A stretch of 64,000 bases of DNA from Bacteroidota bacterium (GTDB lineage Bacteria > Bacteroidota > Bacteroidia > Chitinophagales > Chitinophagaceae): positions 22,907 through 86,906 of the forward strand of contig JAFEAF010000026.1 of assembly GCA_018266555.1 (NCBI GenBank). The letters run 5' to 3'. Below are positions 34,485-44,019 of the stretch, in pieces (positions within the stretch are counted from its first letter, which is position 1; the number at the start of each line of letters is the position of its first letter). Under the pieces are notes generated by a model, which saw nothing but the letters and a program-made list of their open reading frames with translations, ran no database searches and was not told where the DNA came from. Both the position numbers and the translations under genes were made by a program.

Positions 34485-36176
34485 GTGTCATTGAATCAAT
34501 TGATTCCTCTCAATTCGAATTTTCAGTTGCGACTCAACGGCTCCTACACAAATGATTTTCAAAAACAACAAAGTAGTTTTACTACAAAATATTTTTTGCC
34601 GTCCGATACTATTTCTATCAATGAACATAACAAATATCATGGCAATCAAAACCTGCTACAAACAGATCTTACCTTAATGGCGAACACTCCGAAATATTAT
34701 TTTAAAGATTTGCTCCGGTTACAGGGTTGGTGGTCAACGGGAAATGACTTGCTGAATTCTTCAGGCAACATAAATCAACATTTAAGCAACCCTTTTTTCA
34801 ATGTATCAAATGATTTCAGGTTGCTGGCAACAAAATCAAAATATATTCATGCATGGAGTTCTTATATCGGTTTTGTCTCTCTTCCGCAGAGCCTGAATAT
34901 CCAACCCGGGCTTTATTCCGAATTGCTGAACAATACTAATCCTTATGATAATTTAGTGCAGCAGGCTTCCTTGAAAACATTTTTTACAGATAATTATTTA
35001 TCACTACGGAAAAAGAGATCAAGATGGGGCAGCGAGTATAAAATCGGATTTAATATACAGAAACAGAAAATGATCTCTGACCTGATCATAGAAGAATCAG
35101 GAATAAAAATGCCTGCGGCAGATACTTTTCATAATAACCTTGACCGGCTCCGTTACAGTTTATACGAAGAGAATAATTGGTCTTACGAAACAGATAAATT
35201 CAGGATTACCTTTTCTTTACCGCTTAATTATACACGGATTGACTATGAAAACAATTTGCAGGGAACGCATCTGGGGAAAGAAGCTTTTTTTATAAACCCT
35301 TCTGCTACTATTATGATACAGGTAAATCCGATGTGGAATATCAATCTATCTTCTTCTTACACACAAAACTTCAGTGATATTACAGAAATTGTCAACGGCT
35401 ATATTCTTAAAAACTACCGCAATTTTTCAAATAATAGTTCACCATTGAATAAAATAAAAACTTTTAATGGTTCTGCTTCGGTTACTTTCGGGAATCCTTT
35501 AAAAATAATTTTCTTTAATACCGGTGTTTTATACTTTCGGAATCAATCCGGTTTGTTATATAGCCAGGAGTTTAACGGAGATTTGCAAACATTGAAAGCT
35601 GTTTTGCAAAATAATTATAGAGATCAAGTACAGGGTTTTGGCCGGTTCAGCAAGTACGTTATTGACTGGAAGACTTCTTTTGGCGTTAATTATAGTCTTT
35701 CTTTTGGCAATAGCGAACAAATTCAGCAAAACGAATTGGTGAAATTTAAAAACAGAAATTACCAGGCAGGAGCTACGATAAATATAAAATGGTCATCCGC
35801 TTTTACTTCGGAATATAATGCAACATATGGGCAATATTTTTCGAGATCACAGTTTCAGCAAATGGAATATAGCACCTCATTTTTTAATCAGCGTATCAGC
35901 CTGAATTATTATCCTTCGAAAAAATGGATTTTAGGAATATCCGGGGAGCATTATTACCTGAATAATATTTCATCTCCTTCATTAAATTATTTTTTTGCCG
36001 ACGGTTCGATAAGGTATTCGCCCCAAAAATCAAGATTAGATTATGAGATTTCTTTAAGAAACCTCGTAGGTACTAAAAATTATACTACTAATTCTTTATC
36101 AAATAATGTGGAGTCAGTTGCCGAATACCGGATCCGTCCAAGGGAAATCTTGATTAAAATAGGGTTTCCGTTCTAA
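34485..36176 (+). pseudogene. TonB-dependent-receptor-type outer-membrane barrel, N-terminal half missing
   Basis: 563 codons of transmembrane beta-barrel: alternating aromatic strands (for example NFQLRLNGSYTNDF, FRLLATKSKYIHAWSSYIGF, WKTSFGVNYSLSFGN) and an outer-membrane C-terminus ending in REILIKIGFPF with terminal Phe. Signal peptide, carboxypeptidase-like domain and plug are absent. The open frame begins at the first base after the IS3 terminus (GTG at 34485), so the gene was cut by the insertion. The missing 5' part is not on the other side of the IS remnant, implying a later deletion. A complete relative would be about 900 residues. Not expected to be exported. Confidence 0.82.
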
Positions 36177-36223
36177 TCGCTTTTATCTTCGCCACGCATT
36201 TAACAATTTCAATTTTACATTTG

Positions 36224-36231
36224 TATTTTTG
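36224..36231 (+). promoter_or_regulatory. Candidate -7 box of the porin gene
   Basis: TATTTTTG matches TAnnTTTG exactly. Transcription would start near 36238, about 30 nt before the proposed CTG start at 36267, which supports a start upstream of the first ATG. Confidence 0.5.
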
Positions 36232-36266
36232 CCTCGCTAATTTGCATTTTCATTTAATTCGATACG

Positions 36267-38306
36267 CTGACAAACAAGTTTACATACCTGCTGATTACCG
36301 GCCAGTTTATTTTTTCTTTTGTTGCCTCGGCGCAGCAGCCCCTTATTCGCAACATGCAAAATTTTAGAAACCTGGGCGGCACCGGGCGCATGAGCAATAC
36401 CGGCCAGACAGACAGCCTCGGCCATAGAAATAAATTTGAAGATTCCATCACCATCAGTTTTCGCTATCTTGATTCCACGCATAGTTATAAACTGGATTCT
36501 TCCGTCACTGATTTCACCCGGCGGTTTCCCATACCCGCCACCAATATTTATTTAGGAAATACAGGCAATGCGTCGGAATCACTTTTGTTTTCTCCTCATT
36601 TCAATGCGGGCTGGGATCCCGGCTTTCATTCCTTTGATATATATAAATGGCCATTGGATAAAGTACGATTCTTTAGCACTACCAGGCCTTATTCAGAATT
36701 GAATTATTTGCTCGGCAGCCGGGTAGAACAGATCATTGAAGTACTGCATACCCGGAATATCAAACCGAACTGGAATGCATTGTTTCAATACCGCATGATC
36801 AACTCTCCCGGGTTTTTTAAAAATCAAAAATCAAATCACAACAGTTATTTGCTCACCTCCTGGTATCAGTCTAAAAAGAAACGATACAATAATTATTTTG
36901 TGATCCTATCCAATAATCTGCAGTCGGGCGAAAGCGGTGGCATCATGCAGGACCAGGATTATCTTAATGATCCCATCTATAAAGACCGGTTCAACATTCC
37001 AACAAAAATTGGCGGCGATCCGCAATTCGGAAGAGATTTTTTTTCTACCACTATTACTACCGGTAATAAATATAGTGAGCTTACTGTGCTGATGCGGCAG
37101 CAGTATGATTTAGGCAGAAAGGATTCGCTGGTTACGGATTCAACAGTCGTTCCTTTATTTTATCCCCGGCTCCGGTTCGAGCATACATTCAGTTACAGCA
37201 TTAACCGTTATACATTTGAAGACCTGCCCAATTCCGGAACTGTATTTTATGCGCCGGATTCGGCATATTATCATGACATATATGGATACGCTATCAGGAA
37301 TGACACCGTATTGTTTAGAGATAGATGGAGAAACCTGCTCAATGATTTTTCCATTTACCAATTCCCCGATGCCAATAACCTGCATCAGTTTTTTAAAGTG
37401 GGCGCAGCGATTCAAAACCTCCATGGAGAATTTTCTTTTGCTACTAAATCATTTTATAATGTATTCGGCCATGCAGAATACCGGAATAAAACAAGAAACC
37501 TGAAATGGGATGTAGAAGCTAATGGCAAATTATATTTTGCCGGATTGAATGCCGGAGATTATGAAGCATATGCCAGCTTGCAACGGTATGCCGGAAAAAA
37601 ATTGGGATATGTGCAACTGGGTTTTCAAAATGTAAACCGAACGCCTTCTTTCATTTTTGATAGCCTCAGCAGCTTTTATTTAATGCATCCGGCACAGGAT
37701 TTTAAAAAAGAAAACAGCACACAATTTTTTGCTTCCATATTTCAACCTGCATTGAAACTTCGTTTGTCCGGTCATTATTACCTGATGACGAATTACACAT
37801 ACATTACTGATTATTATAAACTGCAACAGCAAAATTCATTGTTCAACCTTTTGCAAATTTCATTGGAGAAGATTTTGAAACTGGGAAAACACTGGAACTG
37901 GCATGCCGAAATTTATTTTCAACAAACTGTTGGAAATTCACCTGTCCATGTGCCATTGATCTTTACACGTAACCGTTTTGCCTACGAAGGAAATTTTGGT
38001 CTTAAAAATCTTGATATTGCCATCGGTACTGAAATCCGTTATCACACATCTTACAAAGCAGATGGCTATTCGCCGGTTCTGGGACAATTTTTTACCCAGG
38101 ACAGTGTCCGCATCACTGATAAAACTCCGGACGTTGATCTTTATTTACACTTCCGCATCCGGCCGTTCAAAGCGTTTGTTCGTTTTGAAAATGTGAATAC
38201 CATAAAAAAAGACGGAACGTTTACAAACAACAACCTTGCTGCTCCGGGCTATGCCTATCCCGGGCTGGTTTTCCGCCTCGGAATTTATTGGAGCTTTGTT
38301 AATTAA
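36267..38306 (+). CDS. Putative porin (Porin_10 type) with probable CTG start
   Basis: Outer-membrane beta-barrel resembling the Bacteroidota putative porin family (PF14121): RNLGGTGRMSNTG, FRYLDSTHSYKLDSSVTDFTRRFP, ATNIYLGNTGNASESLLFSP, PYSELNYLLGSRVEQIIEVLHTRNI and a C-terminal strand GLVFRLGIYWSFVN. The first ATG (36354) lies inside the mature protein. In the same frame upstream, codons 36267-36353 encode LTNKFTYLLITGQFIFSFVA followed by SAQ-Q, a convincing signal peptide, and an in-frame stop sits at 36255. No ATG, GTG or TTG lies between, so the start is probably CTG at 36267 or an ATG hidden by a sequence error. Function: general diffusion, inferred. Confidence 0.78.
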   Translation: MTNKFTYLLITGQFIFSFVASAQQPLIRNMQNFRNLGGTGRMSNTGQTDSLGHRNKFEDSITISFRYLDSTHSYKLDSSVTDFTRRFPIPATNIYLGNTGNASESLLFSPHFNAGWDPGFHSFDIYKWPLDKVRFFSTTRPYSELNYLLGSRVEQIIEVLHTRNIKPNWNALFQYRMINSPGFFKNQKSNHNSYLLTSWYQSKKKRYNNYFVILSNNLQSGESGGIMQDQDYLNDPIYKDRFNIPTKIGGDPQFGRDFFSTTITTGNKYSELTVLMRQQYDLGRKDSLVTDSTVVPLFYPRLRFEHTFSYSINRYTFEDLPNSGTVFYAPDSAYYHDIYGYAIRNDTVLFRDRWRNLLNDFSIYQFPDANNLHQFFKVGAAIQNLHGEFSFATKSFYNVFGHAEYRNKTRNLKWDVEANGKLYFAGLNAGDYEAYASLQRYAGKKLGYVQLGFQNVNRTPSFIFDSLSSFYLMHPAQDFKKENSTQFFASIFQPALKLRLSGHYYLMTNYTYITDYYKLQQQNSLFNLLQISLEKILKLGKHWNWHAEIYFQQTVGNSPVHVPLIFTRNRFAYEGNFGLKNLDIAIGTEIRYHTSYKADGYSPVLGQFFTQDSVRITDKTPDVDLYLHFRIRPFKAFVRFENVNTIKKDGTFTNNNLAAPGYAYPGLVFRLGIYWSFVN

Positions 38307-38378
38307 AGTAATGTGACATCTCTCTGACCAAAATCAGGTTAGAAATTCTCAACATCTGTATTATCTTTACAATCTGAA

Positions 38379-38768
38379 ATGAAAAAGCTGGTAGCTGCCA
38401 TAACTGTTTCCTTATACCTCATCCTGACATGCGGGGTGATCGTTAACCTGCATTACTGCATGGGACATTACCAGTCGTTTAATTTATATACGGTTGAGAA
38501 AAAGGATTGCAGTAAATGCGGAATGCCGAAAGATAAATCCCATGGCTGTTGCAAAGACGAAGTGAAGATCGTAAAACTCCTGGACGATCAAAATATTTCA
38601 ACAGTTTCGTTTTCTGTTAAAAATGTGGAAGCTCCTTCAATGATGCCATCTGAGTTCATGGCAGCTTCTTTTGTAATTCCCGATCATGTACAGACACAAA
38701 AGAATTATATCCCGCCTGATCTTTCTGACCAGGAAGTGTATTTACAGAATTGTGTATTCCGGATTTGA
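38379..38768 (+). CDS. HYC_CC_PP family protein
   Basis: 129-residue exported or membrane-anchored protein that carries the three motifs after which this family is named: LHYCMG right after the hydrophobic N-terminus, GCCKDE in the middle, and IPPDL near the C-terminus. An additional CSKCG pair lies between the first two. In Bacteroidota such genes sit before heavy-metal-associated proteins and TonB receptors, as here, so a role in copper or related metal handling is likely by context. Biochemical function is unknown. A TATCTTTA -7-like box lies at 38362-38369. Confidence 0.85.
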   Translation: MKKLVAAITVSLYLILTCGVIVNLHYCMGHYQSFNLYTVEKKDCSKCGMPKDKSHGCCKDEVKIVKLLDDQNISTVSFSVKNVEAPSMMPSEFMAASFVIPDHVQTQKNYIPPDLSDQEVYLQNCVFRI

Positions 38769-38871
38769 GAACCTTGCTTCAGTCTCCCTTGTTTACATAA
38801 GGTTGTACTGGATATTACCGCAGTAAAATTTTTAAATTAAACTAATTAATTCAATTTAATATTTATTAAAC

Positions 38872-39450
38872 ATGAAAACTTTAAGAGTAATTCCGTTCTT
38901 AGCAATATTATTATCCCTGGCTTATTTCGGTTCTGCGCAGGAGCAAATATCCGATTCAATGAAAGTTTCCGGGGAATGCGGAACATGTAAGAAGAAAATT
39001 GAAAAAGCCGCTAAAGAAGCCGGTGCTACGTATGCATTTTGGAATAAAGACAGTAAAATACTAAACGTTAAATACAGCAGCCAGTCTACAAATTCTGCAA
39101 AAATTCAACAAAAAATTGCCGATGCCGGTTACGATACTCCCAAATTCAGAGCTACAGATGAAGCCTATAATAAACTGGATCAATGTTGCCAGTATGAAAG
39201 GGAGCCGGCAAATACCGAAAACAAGCAAAGCGCTATGCAGTGTGAAATGAAAGATGGAAAATGTGTAAACGAAGCAGCTTGTAAAGACAAAGGATGTTGC
39301 AAGGATTCTGAAAAATGCAAAGACATGAACTGCAGCAGCAAAAGCGTTGCCATGAATGATAAAATGAATATGCAAAAGGATGCGAGCGGAAAAATGGCAA
39401 TGAACTGTTCCGATGAAAAAAGCTGTTGCCAGAAAAGAACTGGACAATAA
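38872..39450 (+). CDS. Periplasmic heavy-metal-associated (HMA) protein with Cys-rich tail
   Basis: A signal peptide (FLAILLSLAYFGSAQ) is followed by an HMA-fold domain of about 65 residues with the metal site GECGTCKKKIEKAA. The C-terminal 80 residues form a Met/Cys/Lys-rich tail: CEMKDGKCVNEAACKDKGCC, CKDMNCSSK and CSDEKSCCQK, likely extra thiol ligands. It would bind soft metal ions (Cu+, or others) in the periplasm. It lies 103 nt after the HYC_CC_PP gene and 47 nt before the TlpA gene. The HMA domain closely resembles the one fused to the TonB receptor at 40162. Confidence 0.88.
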   Translation: MKTLRVIPFLAILLSLAYFGSAQEQISDSMKVSGECGTCKKKIEKAAKEAGATYAFWNKDSKILNVKYSSQSTNSAKIQQKIADAGYDTPKFRATDEAYNKLDQCCQYEREPANTENKQSAMQCEMKDGKCVNEAACKDKGCCKDSEKCKDMNCSSKSVAMNDKMNMQKDASGKMAMNCSDEKSCCQKRTGQ

Positions 39451-39497
39451 AATAAAAGTGCTTTCGGCGTTTATGGTTTGAAATAAATTTATTTGAA

Positions 39498-39998
39498 ATG
39501 ATGAATAAGATACAAATATGGAAATTATTATTGTTGACTATAATTGTGATTTCATCATATACGCTGAAAGCTCAACCCGGGTATGGGCAGGCAGCTTATG
39601 AAATAGCTCTGCCCTCGGTAAATGGAGATACCATAAAGCTTTCATCATTGAAAGGGAAGGTTGTGTTGTTGGATTTTTGGGCATCCTGGTGTGCTCCCTG
39701 CAGAGCTTCTATAAAAAAACTAGTTAAGGTATATCCAAAGTATAAAGATAAAGGATTTGAGATCATGGGTGTATCCATAGATGATGATGTTAAGGATTGG
39801 AAAAAGGCAATTCAAAAAGATAAAGCAAGCTGGCTGGAAGTGATTGATAAAGGCGGTTGGTATGCGCCTACGCCCATGAAATGGAGAATAGATGCCATAC
39901 CCGCTTCTTTTTTGATTGATAAGAGCGGGAGAGTGGTTGCCATGGATCCATCGCCGAAAGAACTGGAAACTATTTTATACAAAATGCTTAAAGGATAA
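39498..39998 (+). CDS. TlpA-like thioredoxin-fold disulfide oxidoreductase
   Basis: 166-residue exported thioredoxin-like protein. After the signal (LLLTIIVISSYTLKAQ) comes the domain with KGKVVLLDFWASWCAPCRAS (CxxC active site, CAPC) and the TlpA-type insertion, cis-Pro in MKWRIDAIPASFLIDKSG. In this setting it may keep the cysteines of the adjacent HMA and HYC_CC_PP proteins reduced, which is inference from position. Co-directional with its neighbours; 163 nt precede the TonB receptor. Confidence 0.9.
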   Translation: MMNKIQIWKLLLLTIIVISSYTLKAQPGYGQAAYEIALPSVNGDTIKLSSLKGKVVLLDFWASWCAPCRASIKKLVKVYPKYKDKGFEIMGVSIDDDVKDWKKAIQKDKASWLEVIDKGGWYAPTPMKWRIDAIPASFLIDKSGRVVAMDPSPKELETILYKMLKG

Positions 39999-40161
39999 GC
40001 GGAATGATTCTTTAAAAAAATTCCGTTGAGTATATATCATCTTCATTGCTGAAACCCGGGTGGGTAAAATTTCTTCCTGAAATTGGATGGGCACTGTTAT
40101 TACATGTATGGTGTATTGACCGGTTCATTGCGGTTGAGTGTAAAAAGAAAAAAGTAAAATC

Positions 40162-42792
40162 ATGAAATTTTTTAAACATATAATCAATGTTGCCGGAATG
40201 TTACTACTGTTCCAGGTTTCATACTCTCAAAACAATGTTTTAGAAGATTCCACCGTTTCATTCAAAGTATATGGCGAATGTGATCAATGTAAAGCAAGAA
40301 TAGAAAAAGCCGCAAAAGGAAAAGGCGTGAGGTCAGCAATATGGAATGTGGAAACTAAAATGCTCTCGCTGGATTTTTACCCGAAACTTACAACAATAGC
40401 AAAAATTCAGAATCGGATTGTCAGCGTTGGCCATGATCTTGAAAATGAAAAAGCAGATGATAAAGTATATCAAAGCCTCCCTGAATGTTGTCATTACCGG
40501 GAATTAATGATTGACTCTGCCTCTGTGAATACTGTCGAAAATTCTTCTATGGATGGAATGGATATAAAAATGAATCATTTGCCGGTGAAGAATAATACGA
40601 TTCAGGGTATTGTGCTGGAAGAAGAAAAAAATGGAACATTCAGGCCATTGAGTGGCGCATCTGTAATTTGGTTGGGCACTTCGAATGGTACAACTACTGA
40701 TTCAGCAGGAATGTTTTCCATTCTACATAAGCCAAATGGTAAGTTGGTGATTAGCTATACCGGATACCAGCCGGATACTATGATAGCTTCGGAGCCGGGA
40801 GTTATTAAAGTGATTCTCGCTTCAGGCAAACAATTAAGCGAAGTGACGATAACTAATAGCCGGCGTTCTTCATATTTATCTGCTATGAATCCTATTCGTA
40901 CCCAGGTGATGACACAAAAAGAATTATTTAAAGCTGCTTGTTGTAACCTGAGTGAAAGTTTTGAAACCAATGCATCTGTTGATGTTTCTTACAATGATGC
41001 TGTGACCGGGTCTAAACAAATTCAATTGTTAGGGCTTGCCGGTAACTATACTCAACTGACAGTGGAAAACCTTCCCGGGCCAAGAGGGATTGCTACTGCA
41101 TGGGGTTTAAATTCTATCCCGGGAACCTGGGTAGAATCTATTCAGTTGTCAAAAGGAGTCGGATCCGTTGCCAATGGATATGAAAGTATCGCAGGGCAGA
41201 TCAACGTAGAATTGAAAAAACCGGAGAATAGTGAGAAATTCTTTTCTAATATTTATGTAAACGACCAGGGAAAAACAGATATCAATTTCAACTTTTCTCA
41301 AAAGATTAGCTCCAAATGGAGCACAGCGCTTTTATTGCACGGAGCGTTTTTCAATAATAAAAAACTGGACTTTAATAAAGACGGATTCCGGGACCTGCCT
41401 ACCGGTAATTTGCTGACGGCAATGAATCGCTGGAAATATGATGATGGGAAAGGATTCATAATGCAATTCGGGGTTAGGGTTTTAAACGATAAAAAAACAG
41501 GAGGGCAGGTGGATTTTGATCCTTCCACAGATAAATTCACAACCAACCGTTACGGGCTGGGTATTGCCACGAAACGCTACGAAGGATTTTCAAAAATCGG
41601 GTATGTGTTTTCCGGGAAAAAATACAAATCCATCGGCCTGCAATTATCCGCTTTCAATCATCAGCAGGATTCTTATTTCGGGTTGACAAAATATAATGCC
41701 ATTCAGCAAAATATTTACGGTAATCTTATTTATCAATCCATCATAGGCACTACCGCACATAAGTTCAGAACAGGTTTGAGCTTTGTTTCGGATCATTACA
41801 ATGAAGATTTTAATTCCATGAATTATAAAAGAATTGAAACTGTACCCGGAGCCTTTTTTGAATATACTTTTACGCCGGCAAATAATTTCAATATCGTAGC
41901 AGGCATTCGGGCAGATCATAACAGTTTGTTTGCACAACAAGACGACCAGTCCGGTCGGGGATGGTTTGCCACGCCTCGTCTTCATTTAAGATACGAACCG
42001 GTAAAAGGTACTTCTATTCGTTTAAGTGCCGGCAGAGGGCAGCGTACTGCAAATATTTTTGCAGAAAACAATAGTGTTCTTGTAAGTGCACGCCTGGTGG
42101 AAATTTTATCAGGTTCCAATGGAAAGGCTTATGGTTTTGATCCCGAAGTGGCATGGAATAAAGGAATTAGTGTGGATCAGAAATTCAAACTTTTCAACAG
42201 GGAAGCAACATTCAGTGTTGATTATTTCAGAAATGATTTTACCAGGCAAGTGGTGGTGGACATGGAAGATCCCCGAAAGGTCCGGTTTTATGAACTCCAT
42301 GGAAAATCATATTCCAATAGTTTGCAAACAGAACTTGATTTTTCACCTGTTGATAAACTGGATATTCGGCTTGCATACCGATATTTTGACGTGAAAGAAA
42401 CTTACGGCAATCAACTTCTTGAAAAACCATTGTTGTCAAAGAACAGGGCATTCTTCAATGCATCCTATGAAATAAAAGGATGGAAGTTGGATTATACATT
42501 TAATTATAACGGGAGAAAAAGAATACCGAATACATCGGGTAACCCGGTCATTTATCAACGTAGCAACTATTCACCGGCTTATGTTTTGATGAATGCTCAA
42601 ATCAGTAAATCATTTGGCAGGGATAAATCATTTGATGTTTATATCGGGGGAGAAAACCTTACTGGCTTTTATCAAAAAGATGCCATCATTGCAGCCGATT
42701 TACCATTCAGTCAGTATTTTGATGCATCGTTGGTTTGGGGCCCTGTATCCGGAAGGATGTTTTATGCCGGCTTAAGGTTTAAGATTAAATAA
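40162..42792 (+). CDS. TonB-dependent receptor with N-terminal HMA domain
   Basis: 876-residue outer-membrane receptor. Order: signal peptide (NVAGMLLLFQVSYSQ), HMA domain (about residues 28-95, site GECDQCKARIEKAA), a His/Met-rich linker (MDGMDIKMNH), a carboxypeptidase-like domain (IQGIVLEEEKNGTFRPLSGA, TTTDSAGMFSI), the plug (AACCNLSESFETNASVDVSY, IQLLGLAGNYTQLTVENLPG, IPGTWVESIQLSKG) and a 22-strand-type barrel ending in MFYAGLRFKIK. The metal-binding domain in front of the plug suggests capture of a metal or metal complex, probably copper by analogy with neighbouring genes. The HMA fusion is not found in most receptors. Last gene of the block that begins at 38379. Confidence 0.9.
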   Translation: MKFFKHIINVAGMLLLFQVSYSQNNVLEDSTVSFKVYGECDQCKARIEKAAKGKGVRSAIWNVETKMLSLDFYPKLTTIAKIQNRIVSVGHDLENEKADDKVYQSLPECCHYRELMIDSASVNTVENSSMDGMDIKMNHLPVKNNTIQGIVLEEEKNGTFRPLSGASVIWLGTSNGTTTDSAGMFSILHKPNGKLVISYTGYQPDTMIASEPGVIKVILASGKQLSEVTITNSRRSSYLSAMNPIRTQVMTQKELFKAACCNLSESFETNASVDVSYNDAVTGSKQIQLLGLAGNYTQLTVENLPGPRGIATAWGLNSIPGTWVESIQLSKGVGSVANGYESIAGQINVELKKPENSEKFFSNIYVNDQGKTDINFNFSQKISSKWSTALLLHGAFFNNKKLDFNKDGFRDLPTGNLLTAMNRWKYDDGKGFIMQFGVRVLNDKKTGGQVDFDPSTDKFTTNRYGLGIATKRYEGFSKIGYVFSGKKYKSIGLQLSAFNHQQDSYFGLTKYNAIQQNIYGNLIYQSIIGTTAHKFRTGLSFVSDHYNEDFNSMNYKRIETVPGAFFEYTFTPANNFNIVAGIRADHNSLFAQQDDQSGRGWFATPRLHLRYEPVKGTSIRLSAGRGQRTANIFAENNSVLVSARLVEILSGSNGKAYGFDPEVAWNKGISVDQKFKLFNREATFSVDYFRNDFTRQVVVDMEDPRKVRFYELHGKSYSNSLQTELDFSPVDKLDIRLAYRYFDVKETYGNQLLEKPLLSKNRAFFNASYEIKGWKLDYTFNYNGRKRIPNTSGNPVIYQRSNYSPAYVLMNAQISKSFGRDKSFDVYIGGENLTGFYQKDAIIAADLPFSQYFDASLVWGPVSGRMFYAGLRFKIK

Positions 42793-42888
42793 ACCGGGAT
42801 AATGCCGAAAAGCAGATTGTAAAAGTTCTAATTACAATCGCAATAAGATGATTGAAGAAATTTTGGTGAAACAAGTTTCGTTAAACTT

Positions 42889-44019
42889 TTATCGTTTATG
42901 TACGAACCTGGAATAAACTCTTGTGACTGTTTGCACAAATCTTGGGAAAGGATCTTTTAATAATGTTTCAATTTCAGAATTATCAAAATGCAAATCTTTT
43001 CTGTTTTTATGAAATATACGATTCAACATCATCCGGGTAGCAAGACTGCCTCTGACATAACGAAGAGGCCGTGTGGTTATTTCAGGAATATCCCGGTTTA
43101 ATGCTGTGATACAGGCAAGGTAAGGAAAGTTTATACCGGCATATAATGAACCTACCAGGCTGCCCCAATAACGGGGGTTCATTTCAATAATTTTAACTTG
43201 TTTCGCCATTTCATCATATCTCATATCTATATGTACTATCCCGGTCCAATTCAGTTTTTTTAATAGATCTTTTGCCGTTGTGTAAGCGCCTTCATCATAT
43301 AGAAATTCAATACCGGACGCAACACCAAAGCGATCTGGCCCTTCTTTGAAAGTTTTCTGGATAGTAAATGCAACAATTTCTCCATTCCGGCACAAAGCAC
43401 TGCAATCAATATCATATCCATTGATAAAAGATTGAATGATAAATTTTCCGGGTTGAACATTCGTTTTACAATAAGAAATTAATGTTTCTGAATCATCGAA
43501 TTGTTCAATCCCATTTCCACTGGTGCCGACTGCCGGTTTGATGAGGACAGGATATGAGATTTCAGAAATAAGTTTTTCGAAATTACTTCCCGGCTGATAT
43601 AAAATTGTCGGGGGAGCGGGAATTTGATTTTTATTCAGCCATTCAGCCAGCAGCCATTTATTCGATGCAATCTCCAGGGCTTCTTTTTGAGGTAATAGTG
43701 CCAGGGAAGTTAATTGTGAAAATTTCTCTCTGTTTTCAGTTAATACCCCAATAATGTTGGCAGATACGGGCAAAACAACTTCAGGCTTCAATTTTTTTAC
43801 CATATCTAAAATCATTGCCAACTGCCCATCATTTCCGTTTTCATTTTTGTAGTAATAAAAATGCTTTGAATACTTTGAATACCTGATTAACGGCCGCTTT
43901 TTATTTGAGAGAATATGGATTTTAATTTTTTTGACCTGTGACAGGCATCTGAGAACACCAAGGGCTTGAGGATCTTCGCCATCAGGTATTAAAACTGAAA
44001 ATTGATCAGGAGTGGCCAT
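42889..44019 (-). CDS. ATP-grasp domain protein (CarB-like)
   Basis: 376-residue carboxylate-amine/thiol ligase-type enzyme. ATP-grasp landmarks: SNKWLLAEWLNKNQIPAPPT, YPVLIKPAVGTSGNGIEQF (ATP-binding Lys and glycine loop), KFIIQSFINGYDIDCSALC and KIIEMNPRYWGSLVGSLY (metal-binding E-x-N-P-R). An N-terminal Rossmann-like part (VLIPDGEDPQALGVLRCLSQ) precedes it. The product and substrates are not identifiable. It is transcribed opposite to the flanking metal genes and has no close partner. Confidence 0.86.
   Translation of the reverse strand: MATPDQFSVLIPDGEDPQALGVLRCLSQVKKIKIHILSNKKRPLIRYSKYSKHFYYYKNENGNDGQLAMILDMVKKLKPEVVLPVSANIIGVLTENREKFSQLTSLALLPQKEALEIASNKWLLAEWLNKNQIPAPPTILYQPGSNFEKLISEISYPVLIKPAVGTSGNGIEQFDDSETLISYCKTNVQPGKFIIQSFINGYDIDCSALCRNGEIVAFTIQKTFKEGPDRFGVASGIEFLYDEGAYTTAKDLLKKLNWTGIVHIDMRYDEMAKQVKIIEMNPRYWGSLVGSLYAGINFPYLACITALNRDIPEITTRPLRYVRGSLATRMMLNRIFHKNRKDLHFDNSEIETLLKDPFPRFVQTVTRVYSRFVHKR

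Noticed and set aside
39061..39447. 128-codon minus-strand open frame
   Set aside because: It is antisense to the HMA protein; the His/Phe-rich translation is the mirror of Lys/Cys-rich coding DNA.
40000..40030. Short GGAAT/ATTCC hairpin after the TlpA gene as terminator
   Set aside because: Stem is only 5 bp and no T-run follows, so it is too weak to call.
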